Part shown: positions 7,611-14,041 of the stretch, piece after piece
Layout: the number at the start of each line of letters is the position of its first letter
Position numbering within the stretch: position 1 is the first letter of the stretch
NCBI GenBank assembly: GCA_004144935.1
Contig: SDZP01000056.1
Location: 1-14,041, forward strand
Length of the DNA stretch: 14,041 nucleotides
Source of the DNA: Caulobacteraceae bacterium
GTDB lineage: Bacteria; Pseudomonadota; Alphaproteobacteria; Caulobacterales; Caulobacteraceae
Direction of reading: 5' to 3'
Notes under the pieces: generated by a model
Database searches by the model: none
Told to the model about the DNA's origin: nothing
Seen by the model: the letters and a program-made list of their open reading frames with translations, nothing else
Position numbers and translations under genes: made by a program

Positions 7611-7823
7611 CTAAGGCGTGTCGTCTATGCGGTTGTAGGGGTAGCGATCCCGGATTTCGGCCTGGAAGAACTGGCCCTGCGACTCGGCGTCGACGAAGCT
7701 GCGGTGCACCTCGCCCGGAACGCCGACGTAAACGTACTCGCCGCCGCTGCGGAATTTCACGAACAGCTTGCCGTGGGTTTCTTTATAGCGAATGCGGTCG
7801 ATGGCGGTGGACTGCTCCGGCAT
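7611..7823 (-). CDS. KTSC domain protein
   Basis: A 70-residue protein that is almost entirely one KTSC domain: a Ser-containing N-terminus (STAIDRIRY, 5-13), GKLFVKFRSGGEYVYVGVP (18-36), a helix around VHRSFVDAESQGQFF (39-53), then AEIRDRYPYNRI. The domain is named after a lysyl-tRNA synthetase C-terminal fusion; its role as a stand-alone protein is unknown. No signal peptide, so cytoplasmic. The frame is open upstream, but the ATG at 7823 has a GGAG box six bases away on the minus strand, so I chose it. An inverted repeat covers that ribosome binding site. It lies 57 bp upstream of the sugar dehydrogenase start and may share its transcript. Confidence 0.85.
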   Translation of the reverse strand: MPEQSTAIDRIRYKETHGKLFVKFRSGGEYVYVGVPGEVHRSFVDAESQGQFFQAEIRDRYPYNRIDDTP

Positions 7824-7830
7824 AGGGGAC

Positions 7831-7867
7831 TCCAGGGTTCGTCCGTAGACTGCTGTAACGCCCTGGA
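7831..7867 (-). promoter_or_regulatory. Inverted repeat overlapping the KTSC gene ribosome binding site
   Basis: TCCAGGG (7831-7837) and CCCTGGA (7861-7867) are perfect inverted copies 23 bases apart. In the minus-strand message the second arm overlaps the GGAG Shine-Dalgarno of the KTSC gene, so the fold would partly hide it. A GACTC (GANTC, the CcrM methylation target in Caulobacterales) is at 7828-7832. Regulation is inferred, and the stem is short with a large loop. Confidence 0.35.
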
Positions 7868-7944
7868 CGGCAAACGTTTCCGCCCTTGCAACGCGGGCGA
7901 ACCGTGTCAGCCTGCGGGCCAGGGCGATGGAGACGGCGAGACGG

Positions 7945-8463
7945 ATGAAACGACTGCTCCCCCTGATCGCCCTGGCGCTTGTCTGCGCCGGGCCCGCCAT
8001 GGCCGGCGACGCCCGGTGCCTGGTCGACAACCTGCCGGCCGACAAGCGGGCGCAGGTCGAGGCGGCCTATGCCCGCAGCGTCGACGAGGGGCTGGCCTCA
8101 AGCGTGTACAGCGAGGAAGATTTCGAAGCCATGCTGACCGCTTGCAAGGTCTCCATGACCGACGACGCCCAGCTGACCGCCGCCGCCAAGGCTCTCGCCG
8201 GCTACGAGGCCGAGACCGGGGTGGCCCTCTGGCTGAAGGCCAACCGCGATATCGACGACCGGACCCTGCAGGGGGTCTGGAGGGCCACCCGGTTGGCCGA
8301 TCCGGCCGTCGTCGACCGGGCGGCGACCGATGAGAACCTGACCGCGAACCTGGTGCTCGAACTGGCCGCCAAGCTGGGTCTCGAAGCCCAGGAGGATCTC
8401 AGCAACCTGGCGGCCTATGTCTCCGGCCGCCTGATGCGGCAGGACAGCGAACGCAGGTTCTGA
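7945..8463 (+). CDS. Secreted hypothetical protein
   Basis: I do not recognise a family. The 172-residue product has a clear Sec signal peptide, MKRLLPLIALALVCAGPAMA, with likely cleavage before Gly21. The mature part is mostly helical and acidic, with only two cysteines (25 and 67) that could form a disulfide. A helix-rich middle (LTAAAKALAGYEAETGVALWLKA) and a repeat-free tail ending in RQDSERRF follow. An in-frame ATG at 7927 adds METARR; I prefer 7945 because it gives a standard signal peptide. It diverges from the KTSC gene over 121 bp and is followed 95 bp later by the MAPEG gene. Codon use resembles the neighbours, so nothing suggests recent transfer. Confidence 0.7.
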   Translation: MKRLLPLIALALVCAGPAMAGDARCLVDNLPADKRAQVEAAYARSVDEGLASSVYSEEDFEAMLTACKVSMTDDAQLTAAAKALAGYEAETGVALWLKANRDIDDRTLQGVWRATRLADPAVVDRAATDENLTANLVLELAAKLGLEAQEDLSNLAAYVSGRLMRQDSERRF

Positions 8464-8558
8464 CGGCCGGCCGACTGGCTGGCGATGGTTTGCAAGATCG
8501 CCGAACCGTGAGAGCTTCGGCCCCAGAACCGGCAGGCGCCGGCGGGGGAGCTTGAACC

Positions 8559-8981
8559 ATGCAACATCCGCACAGCTGGGTGGCGATCGTCACCTGTCTT
8601 TCACTGCTGGTCGTCATCTGGATGATGATGCGGGTCGGCGGCGCGCGCGGCCGCACCGGCATCGACGCGCCGGCCATGACCGGCCACCCGGACCTTGAGC
8701 GCCACGTCCGGGTGCATCTGAACACCCTGGAATCCCTGCCGATCTATCTGACCAGCCTGTGGCTGTTCACCCTGATCTATCCGGTCTTCCCGTTCACCGA
8801 CATGATCGCGGCCGGCCTCGGTCTGCTGTGGATCCTCGGCCGGGTCATCTACGCCATGGCTTACGTGAAGGATCCAGGCGCCCGCTCGATGGGCTTCCTG
8901 ATCCAGGGCGTGGCCATTGTCCTCCTGCTGCTGGGGGGCCTGGCCAAGGCGGTGTGGGTGCTGATCCAGGTCGGCGCGTGA
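8559..8981 (+). CDS. MAPEG family integral membrane protein
   Basis: A 140-residue inner-membrane protein of the MAPEG (membrane-associated proteins in eicosanoid and glutathione metabolism) family, which includes microsomal glutathione transferase-like enzymes. Four membrane segments are visible at about 6-24, 59-76, 81-104 and 112-137. The family signature ERHVRVHLNTLESLP (47-61), with conserved Arg, Asn and Glu, links to GRVIYAMAYVKDPGARSMGF (94-113), which holds the second conserved Arg/Tyr block. Bacterial members may use glutathione, but the substrate is unknown. A GGGGGAG ribosome binding site lies upstream. Its stop overlaps the next gene's GTG in a GTGA, suggesting coupled translation. 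Confidence 0.9.
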   Translation: MQHPHSWVAIVTCLSLLVVIWMMMRVGGARGRTGIDAPAMTGHPDLERHVRVHLNTLESLPIYLTSLWLFTLIYPVFPFTDMIAAGLGLLWILGRVIYAMAYVKDPGARSMGFLIQGVAIVLLLLGGLAKAVWVLIQVGA

Positions 8982-9649
8982 GCCTGATCGATCCCAGCCT
9001 GTTCAAGGGCGGCGGTGAAGCCGAGGCCGAAGGCGGCGCGGGCCGCCCCTTCGGGGCTTACGCCAACACGGCCGCACCCAGCGGCGTGGGTTTCAAGGAC
9101 CTGCGTCGGCAAACCATCGTCACCATCGTCCTGCTGGCGCTCGCCACGGTCGCCAACCTGGCCTTCGTTGTCAGCGGCGGCCTGCTCGACCCGGAGAGCG
9201 AGGCCTACGGTTTGGCCTCCCTCGGCTATCTCGTCTTCGCGGCGATCGGCTTCGTCGGCATGATGGTCTGGTTCTATCGCGCAACCAGGAATGCCCGGGC
9301 GATCAGCAATGGGCTGCAGACCACGCCCGGATGGGCGGTCGGCTACTTCTTCATCCCGATCCTGAGCCTGTTCCGGCCCTACCGGACGATGAGCGAGATC
9401 TGGCGTTCTGCGATAACCCCGCTGACCTGGAAATCGCAGAACGACCCCATCACCCTGCGGCTGTGGTGGGGCGGCTGGCTGCTCGGCGCCATCGCGGGCA
9501 GCATCGCCAGCGGGGTCGAGGGGACCTCCGGCCCGATCACCTGGGCGGCGACCCTCATCGGGGCGGCCGCCGATATCCTGTTCTGCGTGCTGGCATGGCG
9601 CATTGCCGAGGCGCAGGTCGTCAACAGGGACCAGAGCGTCTTCGACTGA
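8978..9649 (+). CDS. DUF4328 multi-pass membrane protein
   Basis: A 223-residue protein with a hydrophilic, Gly/Ala/Glu-rich N-terminus (1-40) and about five membrane segments near 46-66, 79-99, 118-133, 163-180 and 187-207. The central block WFYRATRNARAI (98-109) followed by TPGWAVGYFFIPILSLFRPY (116-135) is the hallmark of DUF4328, a family of unknown function. I chose the GTG at 8978 because it overlaps the MAPEG stop (GTGA) and gives the expected N-terminus; upstream extensions run over the MAPEG gene. Its stop TGA shares one base with the phosphatase start ATG (TGATG). The three genes therefore look like one translationally coupled unit. Confidence 0.85.
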   Translation: MSLIDPSLFKGGGEAEAEGGAGRPFGAYANTAAPSGVGFKDLRRQTIVTIVLLALATVANLAFVVSGGLLDPESEAYGLASLGYLVFAAIGFVGMMVWFYRATRNARAISNGLQTTPGWAVGYFFIPILSLFRPYRTMSEIWRSAITPLTWKSQNDPITLRLWWGGWLLGAIAGSIASGVEGTSGPITWAATLIGAAADILFCVLAWRIAEAQVVNRDQSVFD

Positions 9650-9975
9650 TGAAGACCGTTCTGTTCGTCTGCAGCCAGAACCGGCTGCGCAGCCCCACGG
9701 CCGAGCAGCTGTTCGCCGACTGGCCGGGGATCGAGACCGCCTCCGCCGGCACCAACAACGACGCCGAGACGCCGCTGGACAACGAACTGGTAGCCTGGGC
9801 CGACCTGATTTTCGCCATGGAGCGGCCGCACCGGGCCAAGCTGCAGCAGAAGTTCCGCAAGGCCCTGCGCGGGCGGGTGATCTGCCTGGATATCCCGGAC
9901 GACTATGGGTTCATGGACGACGCCCTGGTCCGGCTGCTCAAGGCCAAGGTCACCCCGCATCTGCCGCGGGGCTAG
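9649..9975 (+). CDS. Short low-molecular-weight protein tyrosine phosphatase-like protein
   Basis: A 108-residue protein starting with MKTVLFVCSQNRLRSPTAEQLF. This holds a C-x5-R-S phosphate loop with Cys8 and Arg14, as in low-molecular-weight tyrosine phosphatases. The usual loop is CxxNICRS, so N-R-L-R is a variant. A later IPDDYGFMDDAL (82-93) may supply the general-acid Asp of the family's DPY-like motif. It is about 40 residues shorter than classical members (about 150) and matches a compact subfamily I recall from proteobacteria. The expected reaction is phosphotyrosine hydrolysis; the real substrate is unknown. It is the last gene of the MAPEG-DUF4328 cluster, and its TAG overlaps the polA stop. 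Confidence 0.82.
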   Translation: MKTVLFVCSQNRLRSPTAEQLFADWPGIETASAGTNNDAETPLDNELVAWADLIFAMERPHRAKLQQKFRKALRGRVICLDIPDDYGFMDDALVRLLKAKVTPHLPRG

Positions 9976-12842
9976 TGGGCCTCGTCCCAGTTCTTCGCGG
10001 CCCGGGCCTCGACGACCAGCGGCACGCTGATGTCGACGGCCGGATAGGGCGCGCCCTCCATGACCCGCTTGGCGACGGCGATGGTGGCGTCGGCCTCCTC
10101 CTCGCTGGCCTCGAAGACCAGTTCATCGTGCACCTGCAGCAGCATCCGCGATGACAGCCCCGCCTCGCGCAGGGCGTCCGGCATGCGGGCCATGGCGCGG
10201 CGGATGATGTCGGCCGCCGCGCCCTGCAGCGGGGCGTTGATGGCGGCCCGTTCGGCGAACTGGCGCTGGGCGACGCTCTTGCCGCCGATCTCCGGGATGT
10301 TGATCTTTCGGCCGAAGATGGTGGTGACGTAGCCGTGCTGGCGCACCTGGGCCCGCATCTCTTCCATATAGTCGCCGATGCCGGGGAAGCGCCGGAAGTA
10401 GGTCTTGATGTAGTCGGCGGCCTCGCCCTGCGGGATTGAGAGCTGGTTGGCTAGGCCGAAGGCGCTGATGCCGTAGACGATGCCGAAGTTGATCGCCTTG
10501 GCCCGGCGGCGGATCTCCGACGGCATGCCCTCGATCGGGGTGTCGAACATCTCCGAGGCGGTCATGGCGTGGATGTCGAGGCCCTCCTTGAAGGCGCTCT
10601 TCAGCTGCGGGATGTCGCCCACGTGGGCCAGCAGGCGCAGTTCGATCTGACTGTAGTCGGCGCTGATCAGCACGTTGCCAGGCTCGGCCACGAAGGCCTT
10701 GCGGATCTTGCGGCCCTCCTCGGTGCGGATCGGGATGTTCTGCAGGTTGGGATCGGACGAGCTGAGCCGGCCGGTCGTGGTCGAGGCCATGGCGTAGGCG
10801 GTGTGGATGCGGCCGGTCTTGGGCGAGATGGCCGCGATCAGGTTGTCGGTATAGGTGCCCTTGAGCTTGCTGAGCTGGCGCCAGTCGAGGATCAGGCGCG
10901 GCAGGTCATGGCCCTGGGCGGCCAGGCTCTCCAGCACGTCGACATCGGTGGCCCACTGGCCGGTGGCGGTCTTCTTGCCGCCTTCCAGGGCCATTTCGCC
11001 AAACAGCACCTCGCCGATCTGCTTGGGGCTGCCGAGGTTGAACGGCCGGCCGAGCAGTTCGTGGGCGCGCGCCTCGAAGTCGGCCATGCGCAGGGAGAAG
11101 TCGTGGCTGAGCCGGCGTAGTTCTTCGGTGTCGACCTTGACCCCGGCGTTCTCCATGGCGGCGATGACCGGCGGCAGGGGCCGCTCCAGGGTCTCGTAGA
11201 CGGTCGCCAGGCCTTCGCGGGCGAGGCGGGGCTTCAGCTTGTGCCAGAGGCGCAGGGTGACGTCGGCGTCCTCGGCGGCGTAGCAGGTCGCCTCGTTCAG
11301 CTGCACATGCTTGAAGCTGATCTGGGCCTTGCCGGTCCCGGCCACCTGCTTGAACGGGATCGGCTTGTGGCCGAGCCAGAGCTCGCTGAGCTCGTCCATG
11401 CCGTGGTTATGCAGGCCGGCCTCCAGCACATAGGAGATCAGCATGGTGTCGTCGATCGGCGCCACATCGATGCCGCGCAGGGCCATCACCGCGATGTCGT
11501 ACTTGGCGTTCTGGGCGACCTTCAGCACCGCCGGCGATTCCAGCAGGACCTTCAGCCGGGCCAGGGCGGTGGCCTTGTCGATCTGCTCGTCGATCGGCGC
11601 GGCTTCGGTGAGGAGGTCGCCGCCGACCGCCTCGTGGGTCAGGGGGATGTAGCAGGCCTCGCCGGGGGCGATGGCCAGGGAGACGCCGCACAGGCCGGCG
11701 GTCGCCGAGCCCAGCGCGTCGGTCTCGGTGTCGAAGCCGATGACGCCGGCCTCGAAGGCCCTGGCGATCCAGCGGTCGAGGGTCTCCAGGTCGCGGACGC
11801 ACTCGTATTTGGTGACGTCGATCTCGATGGCCGGGGCCTCGGGCGTGGCCGGGGCAGGCTCGGGGGCCTTGCCGAAGCCGGGCAGCGGCTGGGGCGCCAT
11901 GCCGGTCCCGTCCGCGGCGGCGCCGACGCGGCGCAGCAGGGTCGCGAAGCCCATGTCGGACAGGAAGGCGGCCAGGGTGTCCTTGTGCGGCTCGCGGACG
12001 CCCAGCTCGGTGATCGCCTCGGGCAGGGGGGTGTCGCAATCCAGCTTCACCAGCGCCCGGCTGAGGCGGATCTGGTCGGCGAAATCGATCAGGGTCTGGC
12101 GGCGCTTGTCCTGCTTGATCTCGCCGGCCCGCTCCAGAAGGGTGTCGAGGTCGCCGAATTCGTTGATCAGCAGGGCGGCGGTCTTGATGCCGATGCCGGG
12201 CGCGCCCGGCACATTGTCGACGCTGTCGCCGCACAGGGCCTGAACGTCGACCACCTTGTCGGGCATGACGCCGAACTTCTCGAACACCTGGTCGGGGCCG
12301 ATGCGGACGTTCTTCATGGTGTCCAGCATGGTCACCCCGTCGCCGACCAGCTGCATCAGGTCCTTGTCGGAGGAGACGATGATGGTCTCGCCGCCCAGGT
12401 CCCTCACCCGGCAGGCATAGGCGGCGATCAGGTCGTCGGCCTCGTAGCCGGGCAGTTCGATACAGGGGACGCCAAAGGCCTTGGTCGCGTCCCGCACCAG
12501 GGCGAACTGCGGGATCAGGTCCTCCGGCGGCGGCGGCCGGTGGGCCTTGTAGAGGTCGTACATCTGGTTGCGGAAGGTCTTCTCCGAATGGTCGAAGATG
12601 ACCGCGAAGTGGGTCGGCGCGTCTTCCTTGGTGTCGCGCAGCAGCTTGAACAGCATGTTGCAGAAGCCGGCCACCGCTCCGATCGGCAAGCCGTCAGACT
12701 TGCGGGTCAGCGGCGGCAGGGCGTGGTAGGCCCGGAAGATGTAGGCCGAGCCGTCGACCAGATAGAGCCGGATCGGCGGACCATCCTGGGTCAGCGGGCG
12801 GTTGTCCTGGTTAGCGGCGGTTTGGGCGGTCGCGTCGGTCAT
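9972..12842 (-). CDS. polA: DNA polymerase I
   Basis: A full-length 956-residue polymerase I for Okazaki fragment maturation and gap filling in repair. The 5'-nuclease domain (about 24-305) has LVDGSAYIFRAYHALPP (28-44), GYEADD (132-137), SSDKD (157-161) and GDSVDNVPG (205-213). A Pro/Ala-rich linker (about 308-340) follows. The 3'-5' proofreading domain has the intact DTETD at 371-375, DDTMLISYVLEAG and the YAAEDAD segment. The polymerase has motif A SADYSQIELR (727-736), motif B RRRAKAINFGIVYG (777-790) with Phe786, and motif C VHDE (904-907). The first Met at 12842 has no Shine-Dalgarno, and a candidate promoter would start transcription at about this base. The stop shares CTAG with the convergent phosphatase gene. 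Confidence 0.98.
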   Translation of the reverse strand: MTDATAQTAANQDNRPLTQDGPPIRLYLVDGSAYIFRAYHALPPLTRKSDGLPIGAVAGFCNMLFKLLRDTKEDAPTHFAVIFDHSEKTFRNQMYDLYKAHRPPPPEDLIPQFALVRDATKAFGVPCIELPGYEADDLIAAYACRVRDLGGETIIVSSDKDLMQLVGDGVTMLDTMKNVRIGPDQVFEKFGVMPDKVVDVQALCGDSVDNVPGAPGIGIKTAALLINEFGDLDTLLERAGEIKQDKRRQTLIDFADQIRLSRALVKLDCDTPLPEAITELGVREPHKDTLAAFLSDMGFATLLRRVGAAADGTGMAPQPLPGFGKAPEPAPATPEAPAIEIDVTKYECVRDLETLDRWIARAFEAGVIGFDTETDALGSATAGLCGVSLAIAPGEACYIPLTHEAVGGDLLTEAAPIDEQIDKATALARLKVLLESPAVLKVAQNAKYDIAVMALRGIDVAPIDDTMLISYVLEAGLHNHGMDELSELWLGHKPIPFKQVAGTGKAQISFKHVQLNEATCYAAEDADVTLRLWHKLKPRLAREGLATVYETLERPLPPVIAAMENAGVKVDTEELRRLSHDFSLRMADFEARAHELLGRPFNLGSPKQIGEVLFGEMALEGGKKTATGQWATDVDVLESLAAQGHDLPRLILDWRQLSKLKGTYTDNLIAAISPKTGRIHTAYAMASTTTGRLSSSDPNLQNIPIRTEEGRKIRKAFVAEPGNVLISADYSQIELRLLAHVGDIPQLKSAFKEGLDIHAMTASEMFDTPIEGMPSEIRRRAKAINFGIVYGISAFGLANQLSIPQGEAADYIKTYFRRFPGIGDYMEEMRAQVRQHGYVTTIFGRKINIPEIGGKSVAQRQFAERAAINAPLQGAAADIIRRAMARMPDALREAGLSSRMLLQVHDELVFEASEEEADATIAVAKRVMEGAPYPAVDISVPLVVEARAAKNWDEAH

Positions 12843-12848
12843 GCCGGC

Positions 12849-12877
12849 AAGATAGTGGCTCCGGCGCGCCGGGTCAG
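12849..12877 (-). promoter_or_regulatory. Candidate polA promoter with a palindrome in the spacer
   Basis: On the minus strand CTGACCC (12877-12871) and ACTATCTT (12856-12849) are separated by 14 bp. They resemble the Caulobacter-type housekeeping pattern TTGACgs, 10-14 bp, GCTANAWC. The spacer edge holds a perfect 12-bp palindrome, CCGGCGCGCCGG (12861-12872), overlapping the -35. Transcription would begin around the A of the polA ATG, so the message might be leaderless. Both boxes have mismatches, so the call is tentative. Confidence 0.35.
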
Positions 12878-12915
12878 CGTCCTTTGCGCGCGCGGCGGAA
12901 AATGTGGCTCAGCGA

Positions 12916-13713
12916 TCAGCCGAAGCGCTTGTTGAGATCGGGCAGGCCTTGGCCGGCCTCGGTGAAGGCGCTGGTGTCGCCGGTCTTCAGGTAGTCGGCG
13001 ACGGTGCGGTTCAGAACGCCGTAGGCGGCCCGGAAGGGGCCGGTGGCGGAGCTGAGGCGGCGCACGCCGAGTTCGGCCAGCCGCGCGGCGGTCGGGGCCC
13101 CGGCCCGGCCCATGATGTTGAGCGGCAAGGCGATGCCGGCGGCCAGTTGGCCGATCAGGGTCTCATCGACCGGGCCCGGCACGAAGACGCCGCCGGCTCC
13201 GGCCCCGGCATAGAGTCTGGCCCGGCGCAGGGTCTCGGCCAAGGCCGCCTCGCCCTCGGCCAGGCCGCGCAGATAGACGTCGGTGCGCGCGTTGATGAAC
13301 AGCGCGACGCCGCTGCGCACGCCGGCTTCCCGGGCGGCCTCGATCTTGCGGGCGTGCAGATCGGGATCACGGCCGCCGTCCTCGAGATTGATGCCCACCG
13401 CCCCGGCCCCGATCACCGCCGAGACGGTCTGGGTGAGGGTTTCGAGATCGTCGGTGAAGCCGCCCTCGATGTCGGCGGTGACCGGCGCGGAGGTCACCCG
13501 GGTGATGCCGGCGATGACATCGAGCAGGACCGGCACGGGCAGCAGGTCGCCGTCGGCGTAGCCGCGGGCCCAGGCGACGGCGGCGCTGGAGGTGGCCACG
13601 GCCTTCGCCCCGGCGTCCTGCATCAGGGCGGCGCTGGCCGCGTCCCAGGCGTTGGGCAGGACCAGCACGTCCGGGCCGGCGTGCAGGGCGTGGAAATCGA
13701 CGGCTTTGGTCAT
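12916..13713 (-). CDS. Isocitrate lyase/PEP mutase superfamily protein
   Basis: A 265-residue TIM-barrel protein of the PEP mutase/isocitrate lyase superfamily. Family features are VLPNAWDAASA (18-28), the metal-site VTADIEGGF (78-86), GAVGINLEDG (104-113) and FINARTDVYL (139-148). The protein contains no cysteine, and the flexible K-K/R-C-G-H loop of isocitrate and methylisocitrate lyases is absent after NLEDG. So it is not a classical lyase; the reaction could be C-C or P-C chemistry on an oxaloacetate- or phosphonopyruvate-like acid, but this is unknown. I chose the ATG at 13713 because GAGGAG lies seven bases upstream; an ATG at 13743 adds ten residues and has no such site. It is 73 bp upstream of polA and may share its transcript. 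Confidence 0.88.
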   Translation of the reverse strand: MTKAVDFHALHAGPDVLVLPNAWDAASAALMQDAGAKAVATSSAAVAWARGYADGDLLPVPVLLDVIAGITRVTSAPVTADIEGGFTDDLETLTQTVSAVIGAGAVGINLEDGGRDPDLHARKIEAAREAGVRSGVALFINARTDVYLRGLAEGEAALAETLRRARLYAGAGAGGVFVPGPVDETLIGQLAAGIALPLNIMGRAGAPTAARLAELGVRRLSSATGPFRAAYGVLNRTVADYLKTGDTSAFTEAGQGLPDLNKRFG

Positions 13714-13720
13714 CGGGCGT

Positions 13721-13726
13721 CTCCTC
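13721..13726 (-). promoter_or_regulatory. Strong ribosome binding site deciding the PEP mutase-like start
   Basis: GAGGAG on the minus strand ends seven bases before the ATG at 13713. It is the strongest Shine-Dalgarno in the window and favours this start over the in-frame ATG at 13743. Confidence 0.7.
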
Positions 13727-13752
13727 GGGATGAGACGATACATAGGGAGGCT

Positions 13753-13786
13753 CTGTGACCTCCGCTGGCGGTTTCCGGCTGTGACC
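13753..13786. repeat. Direct repeat of CTGTGACC
   Basis: CTGTGACC occurs at 13753-13760 and 13779-13786, 26 bp apart start to start, in the 86-bp gap upstream of the PEP mutase-like gene. The spacing is about 2.5 helical turns. It could be a paired regulator site or chance; no partner regulator is visible. Confidence 0.25.
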
Positions 13787-13799
13787 AGTGGGGCGGACG

Positions 13800-14015
13800 C
13801 TAGTGTCCGGCCGACCTCTCGTAGACGCCGGGCGCCAGCTGCTCGTCCTCGTCGCCCGGGGCAGTGGCCGCCACGAAGCGGCGGTCGCAGTAGCCGCAGT
13901 CGACCCAGCCGGCCGCGCCCATCTCCAGCCAGACGCGCGGATGTCCCAGCGCCCCGCCGACGCCGTCACAGGCGATGCGGTGCGATGTGACCGTGATGGT
14001 CTCCGGGGCGGCCAT
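13800..14015 (-). CDS. zf-CHCC zinc-finger domain protein
   Basis: A 71-residue protein matching the zf-CHCC domain of mitochondrial complex I subunit NDUFS6 and its alphaproteobacterial relatives. Zinc ligands are Cys16 (IACDGVGGALGHPRVWL), His25, Cys40 and Cys43 (CGYCDRRF). In the mitochondrial protein this domain binds Zn at the complex I matrix arm; the bacterial stand-alone protein may bind the same complex, which is inference. The acidic tail is variable. The frame remains open to the window edge (up to 14041) with no stop, so the true start could lie further right. ATG 14015 gives a normal N-terminus for the family. It lies 86 bp upstream of the PEP mutase-like gene on the same strand. 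Confidence 0.88.
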   Translation of the reverse strand: MAAPETITVTSHRIACDGVGGALGHPRVWLEMGAAGWVDCGYCDRRFVAATAPGDEDEQLAPGVYERSAGH

Positions 14016-14041
14016 CAGCGGGGCGGCCTTGGGGGTGTTGG

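Noticed and set aside
7872..7879. Palindrome AAACGTTT as an operator
   Set aside because: An 8-base palindrome alone, without flanking symmetry or a partner regulator, is not evidence enough.
11241..12935. A 564-codon plus-strand frame antisense to polA
   Set aside because: Composition is Gly/Val/Asp/Gln-rich nonsense typical of antisense high-GC frames, and polA on the other strand is unmistakable.

Overview
The window is GC-rich, densely coding bacterial chromosome with no tRNA, rRNA, CRISPR array, phage or IS gene visible. Protein families and compact gene spacing suggest an alphaproteobacterium, most likely Caulobacterales (Caulobacter/Phenylobacterium/Brevundimonas-like). Pointers are the NDUFS6-type zinc finger next to polA, a DWKLHDI-type OMP decarboxylase, the DUF1287 and DUF4328 proteins, and palindromic intergenic repeats of a type common in that group. 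The taxon is an inference from memory, not from a search.

Layout, left to right. (1) The 3' part of pyrF (plus strand) converges on a five-gene molybdenum cofactor operon on the minus strand, transcribed moaA-moaD-moaE-moaB-moaC (3435 down to 704), with every stop/start pair overlapping by 1 or 4 bases. MoaA and MoaC make cyclic pyranopterin (cPMP), MoaD and MoaE make molybdopterin synthase, and MoaB is the MogA/MoaB-type protein for the adenylation/metal-insertion step. Divergent from moaA, 30 bp away, is a MocA-like nucleotidyltransferase, probably adding CMP (or GMP) to the cofactor. (2) A secreted DUF1287 protein lies between two different palindromic repeat elements (4106-4211 and 4877-4953). 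Then comes argG (plus strand). (3) Minus-strand genes follow for a secreted PQQ-dependent sugar dehydrogenase-like beta-propeller and a 70-residue KTSC-domain protein. A secreted hypothetical protein diverges from the latter. (4) A plus-strand cluster with overlapping stop/start codons encodes a MAPEG membrane protein, a DUF4328 membrane protein and a short low-molecular-weight tyrosine phosphatase-like protein. (5) That cluster ends head-on against polA (minus strand), and the two stop codons share the palindrome CTAG. Upstream of polA on the same strand are a cysteine-free isocitrate lyase/PEP mutase superfamily protein and a zf-CHCC zinc-finger protein at the right edge.

Most of the window is ordinary housekeeping sequence. 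I see no convincing new multi-gene defence, mobile or toxin system. The points most worth a second look are the MAPEG-DUF4328-phosphatase cassette, the repeat pair around the DUF1287 gene, a possible leaderless polA promoter with a 12-bp perfect palindrome in its spacer, and a hairpin overlapping the ribosome binding site of the KTSC gene.
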